In this document: positions 23,310 to 35,600 of the stretch, one piece after another
Layout of the letters: each line of letters opens with the position of its first letter
How positions within the stretch are numbered: the stretch's first letter is position 1
Assembly (NCBI GenBank): GCA_030068145.1
Contig: JAPJBO010000259.1
Location: 186,001-250,000, forward strand
Direction: 5' to 3'
DNA length: 64,000 nt
Source of the DNA: Diplonema papillatum
Taxonomy: Eukaryota; Euglenozoa; Diplonemea; Diplonemida; Diplonemidae
The notes under the pieces: generated by a model
Databases searched by the model: none
What the model saw: only the letters and a program-made list of their open reading frames with translations
Told to the model about the DNA's origin: nothing
Position numbers and translations under genes: made by a program

Positions 23310-23777
23310 GGCCAACGGCGCAGAGGCGATGACCCAAGGTCGGCGCCGGAGCGCGAATTGGATATTCTCGCGTCCTCAAAAGCCGACGAGTCGCACGACG
23401 CAGACGCGGAGCCGGCAGCAGCGGACTCGAAGCTGCGCCAGAAGCGCAAGCGCCTCGCGGCGAAAGCCCTTCGGGCGGAAGCGGCATTGCTTGACCCGAC
23501 GAAGCCCGAGTCAGATCTCCCTGCGTCGGATGCCCCAATTGAGCACGACGCGGGAGCAGAACCGTCATCGCCAGACGCAGCACAAAGGCGGAAACGCAAG
23601 CGCCTCGCATCGAAAGCCCTGAAACAGGCCGCAAGGCCAGAGCCAGCGTTGCTTGACCCGAATCTGAGCCTGTCGCGCAAACTCATGCTCCTCGCATCGA
23701 AAACACGGGAGGAGGCGCGCGCTATGCTCAACGACGCGGTCGGCAGAGTCCTCGTCGCCGGGCGTGGTGAGACGTGA
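23310..23777 (+). CDS. Possible ORF of unknown function with duplicated basic motif
   Basis: A GC3-rich frame ending TGA at 23777 holds two similar segments. Each is an Asp/Glu/Ala-rich stretch, then QKRKRLAAKAL or RRKRKRLASKAL, then an EAALLDP- or EPALLDP-like string, followed by a third weaker match (LMLLASK). A good initiator ATG at 23275 (MAESRGGLTVLEANG) is in the preceding frame, so either a frameshift or a small unseen intron separates start and body. The KRKRL motif could be nuclear-targeting; this is inference. A degraded gene is also possible. Confidence 0.35.
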   Translation, partial: GQRRRGDDPRSAPERELDILASSKADESHDADAEPAAADSKLRQKRKRLAAKALRAEAALLDPTKPESDLPASDAPIEHDAGAEPSSPDAAQRRKRKRLASKALKQAARPEPALLDPNLSLSRKLMLLASKTREEARAMLNDAVGRVLVAGRGET

Positions 23778-24529
23778 TACCAACTCTCCCTCGCTGTGCT
23801 TGCGACTGGGTCGGATATGCCGCCATGGCGTGCCTTTCCCATACACCATTTCCCCATTGGAGAAGGTGAGACAACATGAGATTGACGCACGGGAGCTGGA
23901 CTGAAAGGGCTGTTTCGCCTGGAAGGTGCAGGTTACGCTCGGTCAATAGTGGTCGAGGTGCTCCGAAAACTCGTGGACCACACGGTGATCTGAAAACCCC
24001 CGGGTTCATGCCGAGAAGCCCTTTTTTCTCGAGCGAGGTTAGGCCGTCTGTCGCCGCCGTAAGCACCTTCAGGGCAGAAGGCCCCGAACGGACGCCCCCG
24101 GCGGGAGGGCTGCACCTTGCTTCACAAACAACAAAACTACGCACTTCTTCCTTCGCCTCTGCTTACACAAGCACGCGATACTCGTATCGGCTTCCAACGT
24201 GTTCCTGACCCGTAGCTGCAACACCTCAGCGTCTTGCCGATGCGTTTCCAAACGTACACGTGACAATTTCGAGCTTCCAACGTCTTTCTGGTGTGTACCC
24301 GCAGTATCTTTTTGCCTTGCCTTGTCGCGGATCCGTGCACAGAACGAACATCGCGCACTTTGTACGAATACTGCTAACGTCGCCCTGCTGCTTATACGCT
24401 TTTGCCCCCGTCTTCCCTGCTGTGTACGCTTTAGCTTTACACACCTGCTGTTGCTTTTTCAGGTTTCCCACGTCATCCCGTGCGATTCGTTGCTCTCTCG
24501 TTGCTGCTGCGCCACGCCACGATACTCCC

Positions 24530-26170
24530 CCGTCACGTGCTGCACAATCTTCCCGTTGCGCTTTTTAGTCTTGCCTAACTGTGCTCATGCTTTTTCAAGC
24601 TGTACGCCATCTTCTCTGTTGGACGTGCGCGTTACTCGTGAGGTTCTACGGCTCCCTGCTGTGCCATGACACCCGTTGAGCTTCCTGCATCTTCCCGTCG
24701 GCGCTTTTAGTCTTGCCTAGCTGTGTTCATGCTTTTTCAAGCTGTACGTCATCCTGTTGGATATGCGCGTTGCTCGTGAGGTTCTACGGCTCCCTGCTGT
24801 GCCATGACACCCGTTGAGCTTCCTGCATCTTCCCGTCGGCGCTTTTAGTCTTGCCTAGCTGTGTTCATGCTTTTTCAAGCTGTACGCCATCTTGTTGGAT
24901 ATGCGCGTTACTCGTGAGGTTCTACGGCTCCCTGCTGTGCCATGACACCCGTTGAGCTTCCTGCATCTTCCCGTCGGCGCTTTTAGTCTTGCCTAGCTGT
25001 GTTCATGCTTTTTCAAGCTGTACGCCATCTTGTTGGATATGCGCGTTACTCGTGAGGTTCTACGGCTCCCTGCTGTGCCATGACACCCGTTGAGCTTCCT
25101 GCATCTTCCCGTCGGCGCTTTTAGTCTTGCCTAGCTGTGTTCATGCTTTTTCAAGCTGTACGCCATCTTGTTGGATATGCGCGTTACTCGTGAGGTTCTA
25201 CGGCTCCCTGCTGTGCCATGACACCCGTTGAGCTTCCTGCATCTTCCCGTCGGCGCTTTTAGTCTTGCCTAGCTGTGTTCATGCTTTTTCAAGCTGTACG
25301 TCATCTTGTTGGATATGCGCGTTACTCGTGAGGTTCTACGGCTCCCTGCTGTGCCATGACACCCGTTGAGCTTCCTGCATCTTCCCGTCGGCGCTTTTAG
25401 TCTTGCCTAGCTGTGTTCATGCTTTTTCAAGCTGTACGCCATCTTGTTGGATATGCGCGTTACTCGTGAGGTTCTACGGCTCCCTGCTGTGCCATGACAC
25501 CCGTTGAGCTTCCTGCATCTTCCCGTCGGCGCTTTTAGTCTTGCCTAGCTGTGTTCATGCTTTTTCAAGCTGTACGTCATCTTGTTGGATATGCGCGTTA
25601 CTCGTGAGGTTCTACGGCTCCCTGCTGTGCCATGACACCCGTTGAGCTTCCTGCATCTTCCCGTCGGCGCTTTTAGTCTTGCCTAGCTGTGTTCATGCTT
25701 TTTCAAGCTGTACGTCATCTTCTCTGTTGGACGTGCGCGTTACTCGTGAGGTTCTACCGCTCCCTGCTGTGCCATGACACCCGTTGAGCTTCCTGCATCT
25801 TCCCGTCGGCGCTTTTAGTCTTGCCTAGCTGTGTTCATGCTTTTTCAAGCTGTACGCCATCTTCTCTGTTGGACGTGCGCGTTACTCGTGAGGTTCTACG
25901 GCTCCCTGCTGTGCCATGACACCCGTTGAGCTTCCTGCATCTTCCCGTCGGCGCTTTTAGTCTTGCCTAGCTGTGTTCATGCTTTTTCAAGCTGTACGCC
26001 ATCTTCTCTGTTGGACGTGCGCGTTACTCGTGAGGTTCTACGGCTCCCTGCTGTGCCATGACACCCGTTGAGCTTCCTGCATCTTCCCGTCGGCGCTTTT
26101 AGTCTTGCCTAGCTGTGTTCATGCTTTTTCAAGCTGTACGTCATCTTGTTGGATATGCGCGTTGCTCGTG
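24530..26170 (+). repeat. Tandem array, unit about 138-145 bp, about 12 copies
   Basis: CGTTGAGCTTCCTGCATCTT recurs about every 138 bases. Two unit variants differ in a short insertion: CTTGTTGGATATGCG gives 138 bp and CTTCTCTGTTGGACGTGCG gives about 144 bp. The longer variant occurs at both ends of the array and the shorter one in the middle. Copies are nearly identical inside and decay after about 26170. Each unit contains a 14-codon ATG-to-TAG frame beginning ATGACACCCGTTGAGC, whose significance is unknown. Confidence 0.92.
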
Positions 26171-26681
26171 AGGCTCCCTGGTGTGCCGCGACACTTCGTA
26201 GGCTTCCTACGACTTCCTGTCACGCGTTGAGTCTTGCCTACGTTTTCTTGCTGTGCTCATTCGTCCGTTGTTGGACACGCGCGCTACTCGTGAGGTTCTT
26301 ACGTCTCCTGGACGACGCTCTTTAGGCTTAACTCAGCGCACACACGCGCTGGTCTGTTTGAAGCTTTCCGGTCATTTACTGTCGGGGGAGTACGAAAAGG
26401 GAGCAAACGGTGGGGCCTGCGTCATTTTTTGCTTTTAGTGTGTGCGTGTGTTACGAACCTATTTCAACGTGCCCCCCCCCCCCTCTTAGCGAGAGTGCGT
26501 CCACGCGTGGTTTCTTCTAGGTTACTGCTGATACCCCGGGCTGCTGATGGGGGCCTGGAATATCATGCGGGCCGGAGTGCGCGTGCGTGTGTCAGTGGCA
26601 CGGTGCTTTTTTCAGTGCAGATATGAACTGTTTTGTATTACGATCGCGACATTTTCCAAGGAGGATCCGGCAAGAAATAAA

Positions 26682-28053
26682 ATGGCCACCGAAGCGGCAG
26701 CCCTTTGGAAGACGGCGCAGGCTGTGTGCTTCGACGTTGACTCGACGGTATGCGTGGACGAAGGCATTGACGAGCTCGCAGGGTTCCTCGGGAAGAAGGA
26801 CGCCGTGGCCGAGTGGACCAGCAAGGCAATGGGCGGGGGTGTGACCTTCCAAGACGCGTTGGCCGCCCGCCTGCAGCTGATGCAGCCCTCGCAGCAGCAG
26901 CTGAACGACTTTTTGGAGCAGAGCCCGCCGAAGCTTTCGCCGGGCATCGCGAACCTGGTCAACGCACTGCACGAGAAGGGCGTGCACGTCTACCTGATCA
27001 GCGGCGGGTTCACGCAAATGATCCACCCGGTGGCCGACCTGCTGGGCATCGCCAAGGCGAACGTGTTCGCCAACACGATTCTGTTCAACGCGGACGGCGC
27101 GTACGCCGGCTTCGACGAGGAGGCCTTCACGTCGCGCAGCGGCGGGAAGCCAGCTTGCGTCAAACACTTGCGGAACAAGCACGCGTACACACGGGTCGCC
27201 ATGGTCGGCGACGGAGCGACTGACCTCGAAGCTAAGGTGCCTGGCGAGGCCGCGGACGTCTTCATCGGCTTCGGCGGCGTCCAGGTCTGCATTCCCGCTT
27301 TATTTTGTGCGCACTCACCTGCCGTTGGAAAATCTTCGTGTCAACGCTGGCGTGGTCTGCACCCTCTCATAGAACCAGTCAGAACTCATCACAAACCCGG
27401 CTAAAAACTGGAATCTGATCACACCCAGTAGTATTCCCGCTCCTGCGTTTTCGGCAACCTGCCGCGCAGAGGAAAGCGTGCTACGCTGGGCCTGGCTTCA
27501 CGTGTGTGGCCACGGATACAAGTGGCTACCGATTTCCCGAATCAAAACATCAAGGGGTGGCGTACCTGGGGGTTTGGTGCTTGCGCACATCGCCACAGTT
27601 CAAGAAGGCAGGTGCCTTCTTTTGGTTGTGCGTGCCGGTCGATGTTTGCCCGCGTGTATTTACCCCATTTCAACCTGATCAACCACCACAACATGGTCAA
27701 GGAACGAAAGACCAGGGCGGCGAATGGATCGTCGAAGATCAACGCTTACTGTTTGCCTTACGTCGGCCTACATTTACCTCTCGCCACCTTTCAACCCAGT
27801 TCTCTAGGGTTCCCACGTCAAGCAACGCAGCCCGCGGACACAGTGCAAGAGAAACCAAAACGTTGAGAGCAACAGACACGCCCCGCGTGCCTGGTTTTCA
27901 ACGTTTTTTGGCAGGGGGTCAAGCCAGATTACCGCAACCACATAAGTTCCCTGCACACCACAACAGGAACGGCAAAAGGTCGTCGAGAACGCTGATTGGT
28001 TCGTCAAGTCATTCGATCCGCTGATTGAAGCAACGAAGGCGAGGCAGTGCTGA
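26682..28053 (+). CDS. PSPH: Phosphoserine phosphatase (two exons)
   Basis: The last step of serine synthesis: O-phosphoserine to serine plus phosphate, a cytosolic or plastid HAD-family enzyme. Exon 1 is 26682-27284 (201 codons) and exon 2 is 27967-28053 (28 codons plus TGA). Both junctions are phase 0, giving 229 aa, close to the ~225 aa of animal enzymes. The HAD nucleophile motif is FDVDST (Asp18, Asp20) followed by EGIDELA. LISGGF is motif II, and the Lys after the SGGK turn and MVGDGATDLEA are motifs III-IV. FIGFGG closes exon 1, and exon 2 supplies the family C-terminus (NADWFVKSF). The start at 26682 gives the family length. The frame is open upstream to 26547, so a targeting extension cannot be excluded. 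The 682-bp intron has an unusual GTCTGC donor and carries inverted and direct dispersed repeats (27510-27690). Confidence 0.95.
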
Positions 28054-29645
28054 GTGTGGCGGGAGTCTGTTTGGACCCTTCGATCCACGATTGACTGTTC
28101 GCGCCGCGAATGCGGCTATCCGGGTCAATAGATCCGCGATATAGCGATATACAATTGAACGCACCAAAGGCAACTTCGTGCGCGTAGGTGAAGCAATGCT
28201 GGGCCCGGCATATTCTATCCGCTAATTGAAGCTGAAAAGCCGAGATAGCGCAGGTGTCTCGCCGGCGAAATGGCATGTCCGACAGCGCCGTATCCGCCCC
28301 CCTGCAAGGATTGCCTCCGGCTCCGTGTCGAATCTGCGTGCCGTCGGAAAGAGTTGTTTAGGCAGAACGGGGGACGTGAAGCCCTCGGACGCGGCCTGCG
28401 CGAGTTGCGGCATCTGGGTGTCCAAAAAGGTGGCCACAGTTGCGCACACCCACGCACTGTAGTACCAATGCGGTATTTTTGGCGACGAACCAAGGGAGCG
28501 CGCTACCCAAGGCCGGATCACCAAGGCCTGGCCACCCCGTCTCCATCGTTTCCACCAGGCCACACAAGAACTGCTGGAATTTTGCAAGAGGTCTCCCCTG
28601 CTGATCTTTTTGTTCCGGTTGCGGTGAGAGACTGGCCGACTTCCACCGTTCGGACGACCTGGTGCGGTGCGTGCCAGCACCACGCCCATCCAGCTTCCCG
28701 ACTAGGCGTTCTCCCCCCACATTGGCGGGAAGTTCTTCTTCGCCTTTTGTTAGGTGCTTCCGCTGTGCTTCTGCTGTGCCCCTCCGCTGTACTTCTGCTG
28801 TACTTCCGCTGGCGCTGTCTTCTCCTTCATGCGGCGTATCTTCTCGGCGGCAGCCAAGCCCTTCTTCAGGGAATCGGCGCCTCCTCTTCCTCCCTCGCCC
28901 TGGTCGTCGCCACCGCTGAAGTCCGTGGAGTCTCCTCTAACTCATCAACACCCGTTTTCCGCCGAACCAACTGGAACCGTACTTGGTTATCAGTCGTATA
29001 CCGACTTTGTCTTACTTTCATCTGGCTAAGTCTGATCTTAGTCTGCATTCTGTACGACTCGGTATGATTCAGATGACAGGGAGACAGAGGCTTCAAACTG
29101 CCAAACACGAGAAGCGCCGCTTCGGATAACCCTTGAGCACACTTCGTGGTGAGGCCGGTGAAGCGTGGGGAATGGTGTCTTCTTTCCGCTCCTTCCTTTT
29201 CTTGCTTACAGTGCCTCCAGGCGTAGCTACACAAGACCATTCGTTAGAAAGATCCAGGCATCACTCGGAACTGTAACGCACTCTAACACTGTCTGCTTTG
29301 GCACGCCTGCTCCAACACAAGTCAACGATTCCCTGCAGTATTAGCATACCTTTGAGCAAAGAAACCGGAACCCCGGAAATGACTTCGATACAGTCGAATA
29401 GCCGGCAATAGGCGACGAACGCACTGCTACAACAGGTGCGACATGCATACCAGTATACGATACCGAGAAGGAACCCGTTTCGACAATGATCACCCGGAGA
29501 CCCGAATCTTCAAGCGAACTTTCAAGACTGTTTCACACTGGAACCCTAAAGACACCACCGAAAGGCGCCTTGGGGGCGGGTTTGAGGAAACGAGCTGGGT
29601 GGGGGACGGGGCCAGTCGCCTCCCGGACGATCGAAGCAGGGGGCC
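28054..29645. other. Intergenic region before the RRM-BMT5 gene
   Basis: No supported gene. A degenerate 12-bp run related to CTTCTGCTGTAC occurs at about 28755-28815. ORFs at 28222-28689 (minus) and 28270-29067 (plus) overlap one another and resemble no family. The upstream region of the RRM-BMT5 gene lies at the right end and contains one GGAGACCC-type dispersed box (about 29495). Confidence 0.4.
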
Positions 29646-32600
29646 ATGGCGGGTTTACCCGGGCCGCCGACGGGGTTTCCGCCGCCGCCGCCGGTGGGTT
29701 ACGGCCAGCCTATGGCCGGCATGCCGATGCAAGGCTACCCCCCGGCGATGCCGCCGGGAATGCCGCCAGGCATGCCGCAAGCAATGCCGCCAGCAATGCC
29801 ACCAGGAATGCCACCAGGAATGCCGCAAGCAATGCCACCAGGAATGCCGCCAGGAATGCCGCATCCAATGCCGCCGAGGATGCCGCAAGCAATGCCGCCG
29901 CAAGCAATGCCGCCGCAGGCAATGCCGCCGACGATGCCGCACTCCATGCCGTCGGGGATGCAGCACGCGCAGCAGCCGAGCATGCGGCCGTCCGTCCCGC
30001 CGGCGATGGCCGGCATGGCGCCCGGCACCATGCCAGCGCCCCCCGGGATGCAAGGAGGTGTCCCACCGATGATGAGCAGCCTGCCGGGGCCCATGCCAGT
30101 GGTCCCAGGCACCACCTCCATCCCGCCCAGTGCTCTGTACCCGCCAGACCGGTCCGGCGCTGCCGCCGCCGTGCGGCCGCCGAGGATGGTGCGGCGCACC
30201 GTGATCTGCGAATACGGTATGGACCTGCCGTCGCCGCCGGACCTGTACGCCGGGTTTGAGGGGTTCGGGCTGGTCGAAAAAATGCGGGTGCGGCAGGAGC
30301 CGGACGCGTCGATCACCGTCAGCGTCACGTACACAAGCTCCGCCGCCGCCGCCCGCGCCGTGACCACGAAGCAGGTGACCTGCGGAGGGGAGCCTCGGAA
30401 AGTGTCCCTGAGCCAGGAGCAGGAGCTGGTGTCGCCGTACGACAGCCCGGCTCTCTGCGTGTGGGTGGGGCTCAGCGACCGGGAAGATATCGCGCAGGAC
30501 GACGTTGGGCGGACGCTTGCGTCGCAGTTCGGGTCGGTGCAGATGCTCGAAATGCACCGGGAGAGCCCGACCAACAACCACGCGATCGTCGCGTTCACCG
30601 CCCAGGAGTCGGCCGACTCGTGCATGGCCGACCGGTCCATCGACATCAAGTCGCACATGCCCGCCATCGAGTGGTTCCACCCGTCGCTGCGGCTTGGCGT
30701 CCCCGCCGCGCCGGTACGTGCCCTCATTCCCCCTCTCCACATTAAACTACGGTTTTCTCGCTTGTGTTTACTACACAAGCGCCAGCTCGAAAGGAAGTGC
30801 TCGACGATGCTGCCCGGCGAAGGGACCCCAAGTGCTGTAACCACCGAACCACGTGTTGAACGGACGTGAGGTCATGCGGGTCTACCCTTACACGACAAAT
30901 CACACAAACACAACAGGTCAAAAGTCCTGAGTGAGAAAACAACAAGTCGGATCGTGTTTGTATTGTATTTGCCCCTTACCTATATTTCCTCCCTTCCATT
31001 CGGAGTCGAAGCAGCTGCGTAGAGTATTTTTATATAGCATGGTCTTCGAGAAGGCTTTGATGCGCGAGAGGCAGACCGTACTGCCTGGCCATAAACCATA
31101 AACTACGACACCTCCAAGCGCAGCGCGTTGTTCTGCGTGGACACACGGTATCCGTTGTTCGGTGTCGGTAGAAAGGCGCTTGTAACGAAACCCTGAATGG
31201 GGGGAAACCATGCCTGAGAGGCAGTGCTCTGCCTAAACATTAAACTAAGTTTTCCCCCCACCGGAGACGGGAGCACATACCCATTCCAAGCACGTTCCCT
31301 CCGGAGACGGGACCAGTGCGGTGTTGAGCACATACCCATTCCAAGCACGTTCTTGCAACTCCCTCCGGATCCTCAAGCGAACTTTCACTCCGTAAACCAG
31401 CCCTCAACATCAACAACAACAACGCACACAGGTGACGCCCGCTCCGCTACCAACGCCTAAGGTGATGAAGGTGATCCCGACGCCGGACGTGCGGAAGCTG
31501 GTGTTCCGGTACTCGTTCGAGTCGCCAGCGATGGAGGAAGAGCTGGTTGAAGCCCTGCAGCAGCGGTACGGCGAGGCCCCCGAGGTGGTCGTCGGCATGG
31601 AGGGCGCCGACAAAATGGCCTTCGTCACCATGGGCACCATGGGCGACGCCCAGCGCTGCAAGGAAGACTTCGACTCCGGCCTCCTGACCCTACCCGCGGT
31701 GAGCGAGCTGACAGTAGACTGGTGCCTTTTGAAGAACGTCGGCCACGACGCGCCCGTCACCCTCAAGGCCCCGAGCCCGAGCCTCTGCTTGCACTACCCA
31801 AGCCGAGAAGCCGCCGAGTCCGTTGGGTATGTCGATCCCCATCGCGTCCCCCGAACCTTTTAGTCCCAACAATCGTGCGGGTTGCCCTTCAATGCGTTGC
31901 GCAATAAACGCTTGAAAGACGTACTGGCAGTACTTGGGTCGGTCACAAACAGTCCCGGACCCGGCATGGCTAGCCATTCCTCATTGGTGAACGTGCACAC
32001 CAAAGAAACACCTTACTTGCTTCAAGAGAACCCATTCAACAAAGGTCACCCGGAGACGCTGAACTCCCGGAATCTCAAGCGAACCGTAACGCTGAAAGAC
32101 GTGGGCAGCGTGTTTTGGCGACTGCACTCACGCACCCATAGCTGGCCTGTCCCACCTTTTCCCTCTTATTCGGGCGCGGCCGTATAGAGGTTACGCCCGG
32201 CGCACGTCGACACTGCAGCTCAAACACACCACCGACAGGTGCGACCACATTCGGAACTTGTTCGAGACCCATATCGGCGGTGTCGACGGCGTCACAGTGA
32301 AGGACCGCTTCATCATCATCGACTTTCAAGAGGTTTCAGCGTCCATGGAGGTATGTTTCAGTGTCGTCAGAGAGAGCATTGTTTCCACATTCAGGAACGT
32401 TCGTACTATCAAGCCAATGATCAACGTCGGGGGCACACCGTTTGTCGCAGCGTTGATGACACGTGCAAGCTGAACCCAAGCACATCCCCGTGCAGGCTAG
32501 AAAGACGCAGGCAGCGTGTTTTTGGTGGCTGATCAGAATTCCTTACCTGAATGTACACAGGTAAGTACAAGTGGGAAAACGATCACCCGGCACGCACACA

Positions 32601-35600
32601 CAAAACGAAGCGCCTGTCTTTTTTGCGATAACCAGTAACCACCTTAGTGAGCATACTTGTTACAGCTAAAAAGGAACGTTGGCAGCGGTTTAACCTGACC
32701 GCGTACAGGTCAAATCGCACAAACAAAACGCGGGTGTGACCCGCCTCATAGAACCCGGCACAAACCCGGGCGAAACCCCGGCGCAAAACATGGCAAGAAC
32801 CTATGCAACGAACTGATATCGAATCAACCCCCCGCAGGCCCTCGACCGCTGGGCGTCGTTGCAAGTTCCCGGCAACCCGACGGCGAGGTACACGAAGCGC
32901 CAGTCACCGGCGGCGCGCGAGAACGACGAACCGCCCGAGAAGGAGCAGCCGAAGACCAACGGCCGCGGCCAGTCGACAGCGCTGATCGTCGCCGGGCCCG
33001 CGTCTGAGTTCGGCGGCGCGATCCCCGCGTATTTGCCGCAGAAGACGAACGTCCCGCCTCCGGACACCGCCGTGCAGAAGCTCGTCGACCGCGCCGCGGC
33101 CAAGTACGCGAAGGCCGGCGTGATGCCGCCGGAGGGCGTGCTCATCCTGCGGACGCAGAACGCCGGCTACTTCCTGTACAAGTCGGACTGCGACCGGCTG
33201 GGCGTCGACAACAGCACCGAGGCGGCGCTCGAAAAAGTCCGCTTGGCGGCCGAAGCCGCGGCGAAGCGCATCGAACGCGCGAACGGCCGCGTCGACGATC
33301 CGAAACCGGACCACTGCTTGCAGGTATACGCCTCCCCCAAAGTCCAAAAATACCATGGTGAAGAAAGTAGAAGAAAAAGAAGTTGTCGACGACGAAAGAA
33401 AGAAAGAAAGAAGAAGAAAAAGAAAAAGGCCGCTCCTGGTCCAGGAACGTGACGGTCAACCACAGCTTGCAAAGCTTGAGTCGGAGGCAGCTCATTGCCA
33501 CAACCCCGTCCGCTCTGCCCTGCGGCTGACCGCCTCGACGAGCTTGTGTTCAGCGCGAGCGCCAAGCCCCAAGGTGCGCCAAGCCTTGATGCTTTAGTTT
33601 GGGAAATCGGTAGCCACTTGACCCGTAGGCCCGTGGCTCTGCAGTACCGCCGAACACGTGAGCTTAGCTCCCGTGTAGCAGGCTTTCCCTGGTACCTAGT
33701 CTCAAGAAAGAAAGAAAGAAGAAAAAGAGGAAAAGGAAAGAACAGAAACTAAGACACTGCGTTCCGCGAAGAAGACTTGATGCTAGCATCAAACACACAT
33801 GAGAGGCAAGTAGCGCCTGAACACGAAACTAAGTTTTCCCCCCACCCCCGAGACTTCCCGCAGTCCTGTCTGCAGACACTCAGGTTCCGCGCTGATGATG
33901 GTCCGCCTTATGTGTCCGTGGCTTCAAGGACCGAAACACGGCGCAGACGGGACCAGTGCGGTGTTGAGCACATATCCATTCAAGCACGTTCTTGCAAACA
34001 CCCCCGAGACTTCCCGCGAAGAAGACTTATTCCATTGGAATTGCTAAAGCCCCCGGTTTCTACCTTAACTATCGGAGCATGGCGAGAGTCCAGGAAACGA
34101 TCGTAGATGGAATTAGGCATGTTGATAAACCATACGAGGCATTTGTCCGATCCTTTTGGAGTTGTTGATAAAACCGTTTTCTACCTTACCTTAACTATCA
34201 CCTGACTTGAACTAACGCGGAAGCATGACAAGACACCGGGCAACGGCAGCGACCATCGCGATGGAATGTTGCATGATGATAAACCATACGAGGCATTTGT
34301 CCGATCCTTTTGGAACTGTTGATAAAACCGTTTTCTACCTTAACTATCACCTGACTTGCACCTGAATTAACGGGGGAGCATGACAAGACTCCGGACAACG
34401 GCCATGGAGATAAAATTGTGCATGATGATAAACCATACGAGGCATTTGTCCGATCCTTTTGGAACTGTTGATAAAACCGTTTTCTACCTTAATTATACCT
34501 GACTTGAACTAACGAGAGACTTCAACGACCATAGAGATGGAATTGTGCATGATGATAAACCATACGAGGCATTTGTCCGATCCTTTGGAACTGTTGATAA
34601 ACCGTTTTCTACCTTAACTATACCTGACTTGAACTAACGAGAGACTTCAACGACCACAGAGATGGAATTGTGCATGATGATAAACCATACGAGGCATTTG
34701 TCCGATCCTTTGGAACTGTTGATAAAACCGTTTTCTACCTTAACTATCACCTGACTTGCACCTGAATTAACGGGGGAGCATGACAAGACTCCGGACAACG
34801 GCCATGGAGATAAAATTGTGCATGATGATAAACCATACGAGGCATTTGTCCGATCCTTTGGAGCTGTTGATAAAACCGTTTTCTACCTTAATTATACCTG
34901 ACTTGAACTAACGAGAGACTTCAACGACCATAGAGATGGAATTGAGCATGATGATAAACCATACGAGGCATTTGTCCGATCCTTTGGAACTGTTGATAAA
35001 CCGTTTTCTACCTTAACTATACCTGACTTGAACTAACGAGAGACTTCAACGACCACAGAGATGGAATTGTGCATGATGATAAACCATACGAGGCATTTGT
35101 CCGATCCTTTGGAACTGTTGATAAAACCGTTTTCTACCTTAACTATCACCTGACTTGCACCTGAATTAACGGGGGAGCATGACAAGACTCCGGACAACGG
35201 CCATGGAGATAAAATTGTGCATGATGATAAACCATACGAGGCATTTGTCCGATCCTTTGGAGCTGTTGATATAACCGTTTTCTACCTTAATTATACCTGA
35301 CTTGAACTAACGAGAGACTTCAACGACCATAGAGATGGAATTGTGCATGATGATAAACCATACGAGGCATTTGTCCGATCCTTTGGAACTGTTGATAAAA
35401 CCGTTTTCTACCTTAACTATACCTGACTTGAACTAACGAGAGACTTCAACGACCATAGAGATGGAATTGAGCATGATGATAAACCATACGAGGCATTTGT
35501 CCGATCCTTTTGGAGTTGTTGATAAAACCGTTTTCTACCTTAACTATCACCTGACTTGAACTAACGCGGAAGCATGACAAGACACCGGGCAACGGCAACG

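Noticed and set aside
28222-29067. Overlapping ORFs suggesting a gene or bacterial insert between the phosphatase and RRM-BMT5 genes
   Set aside because: Both strands are open over the same bases, no domain is visible, and no splice or start context supports either.
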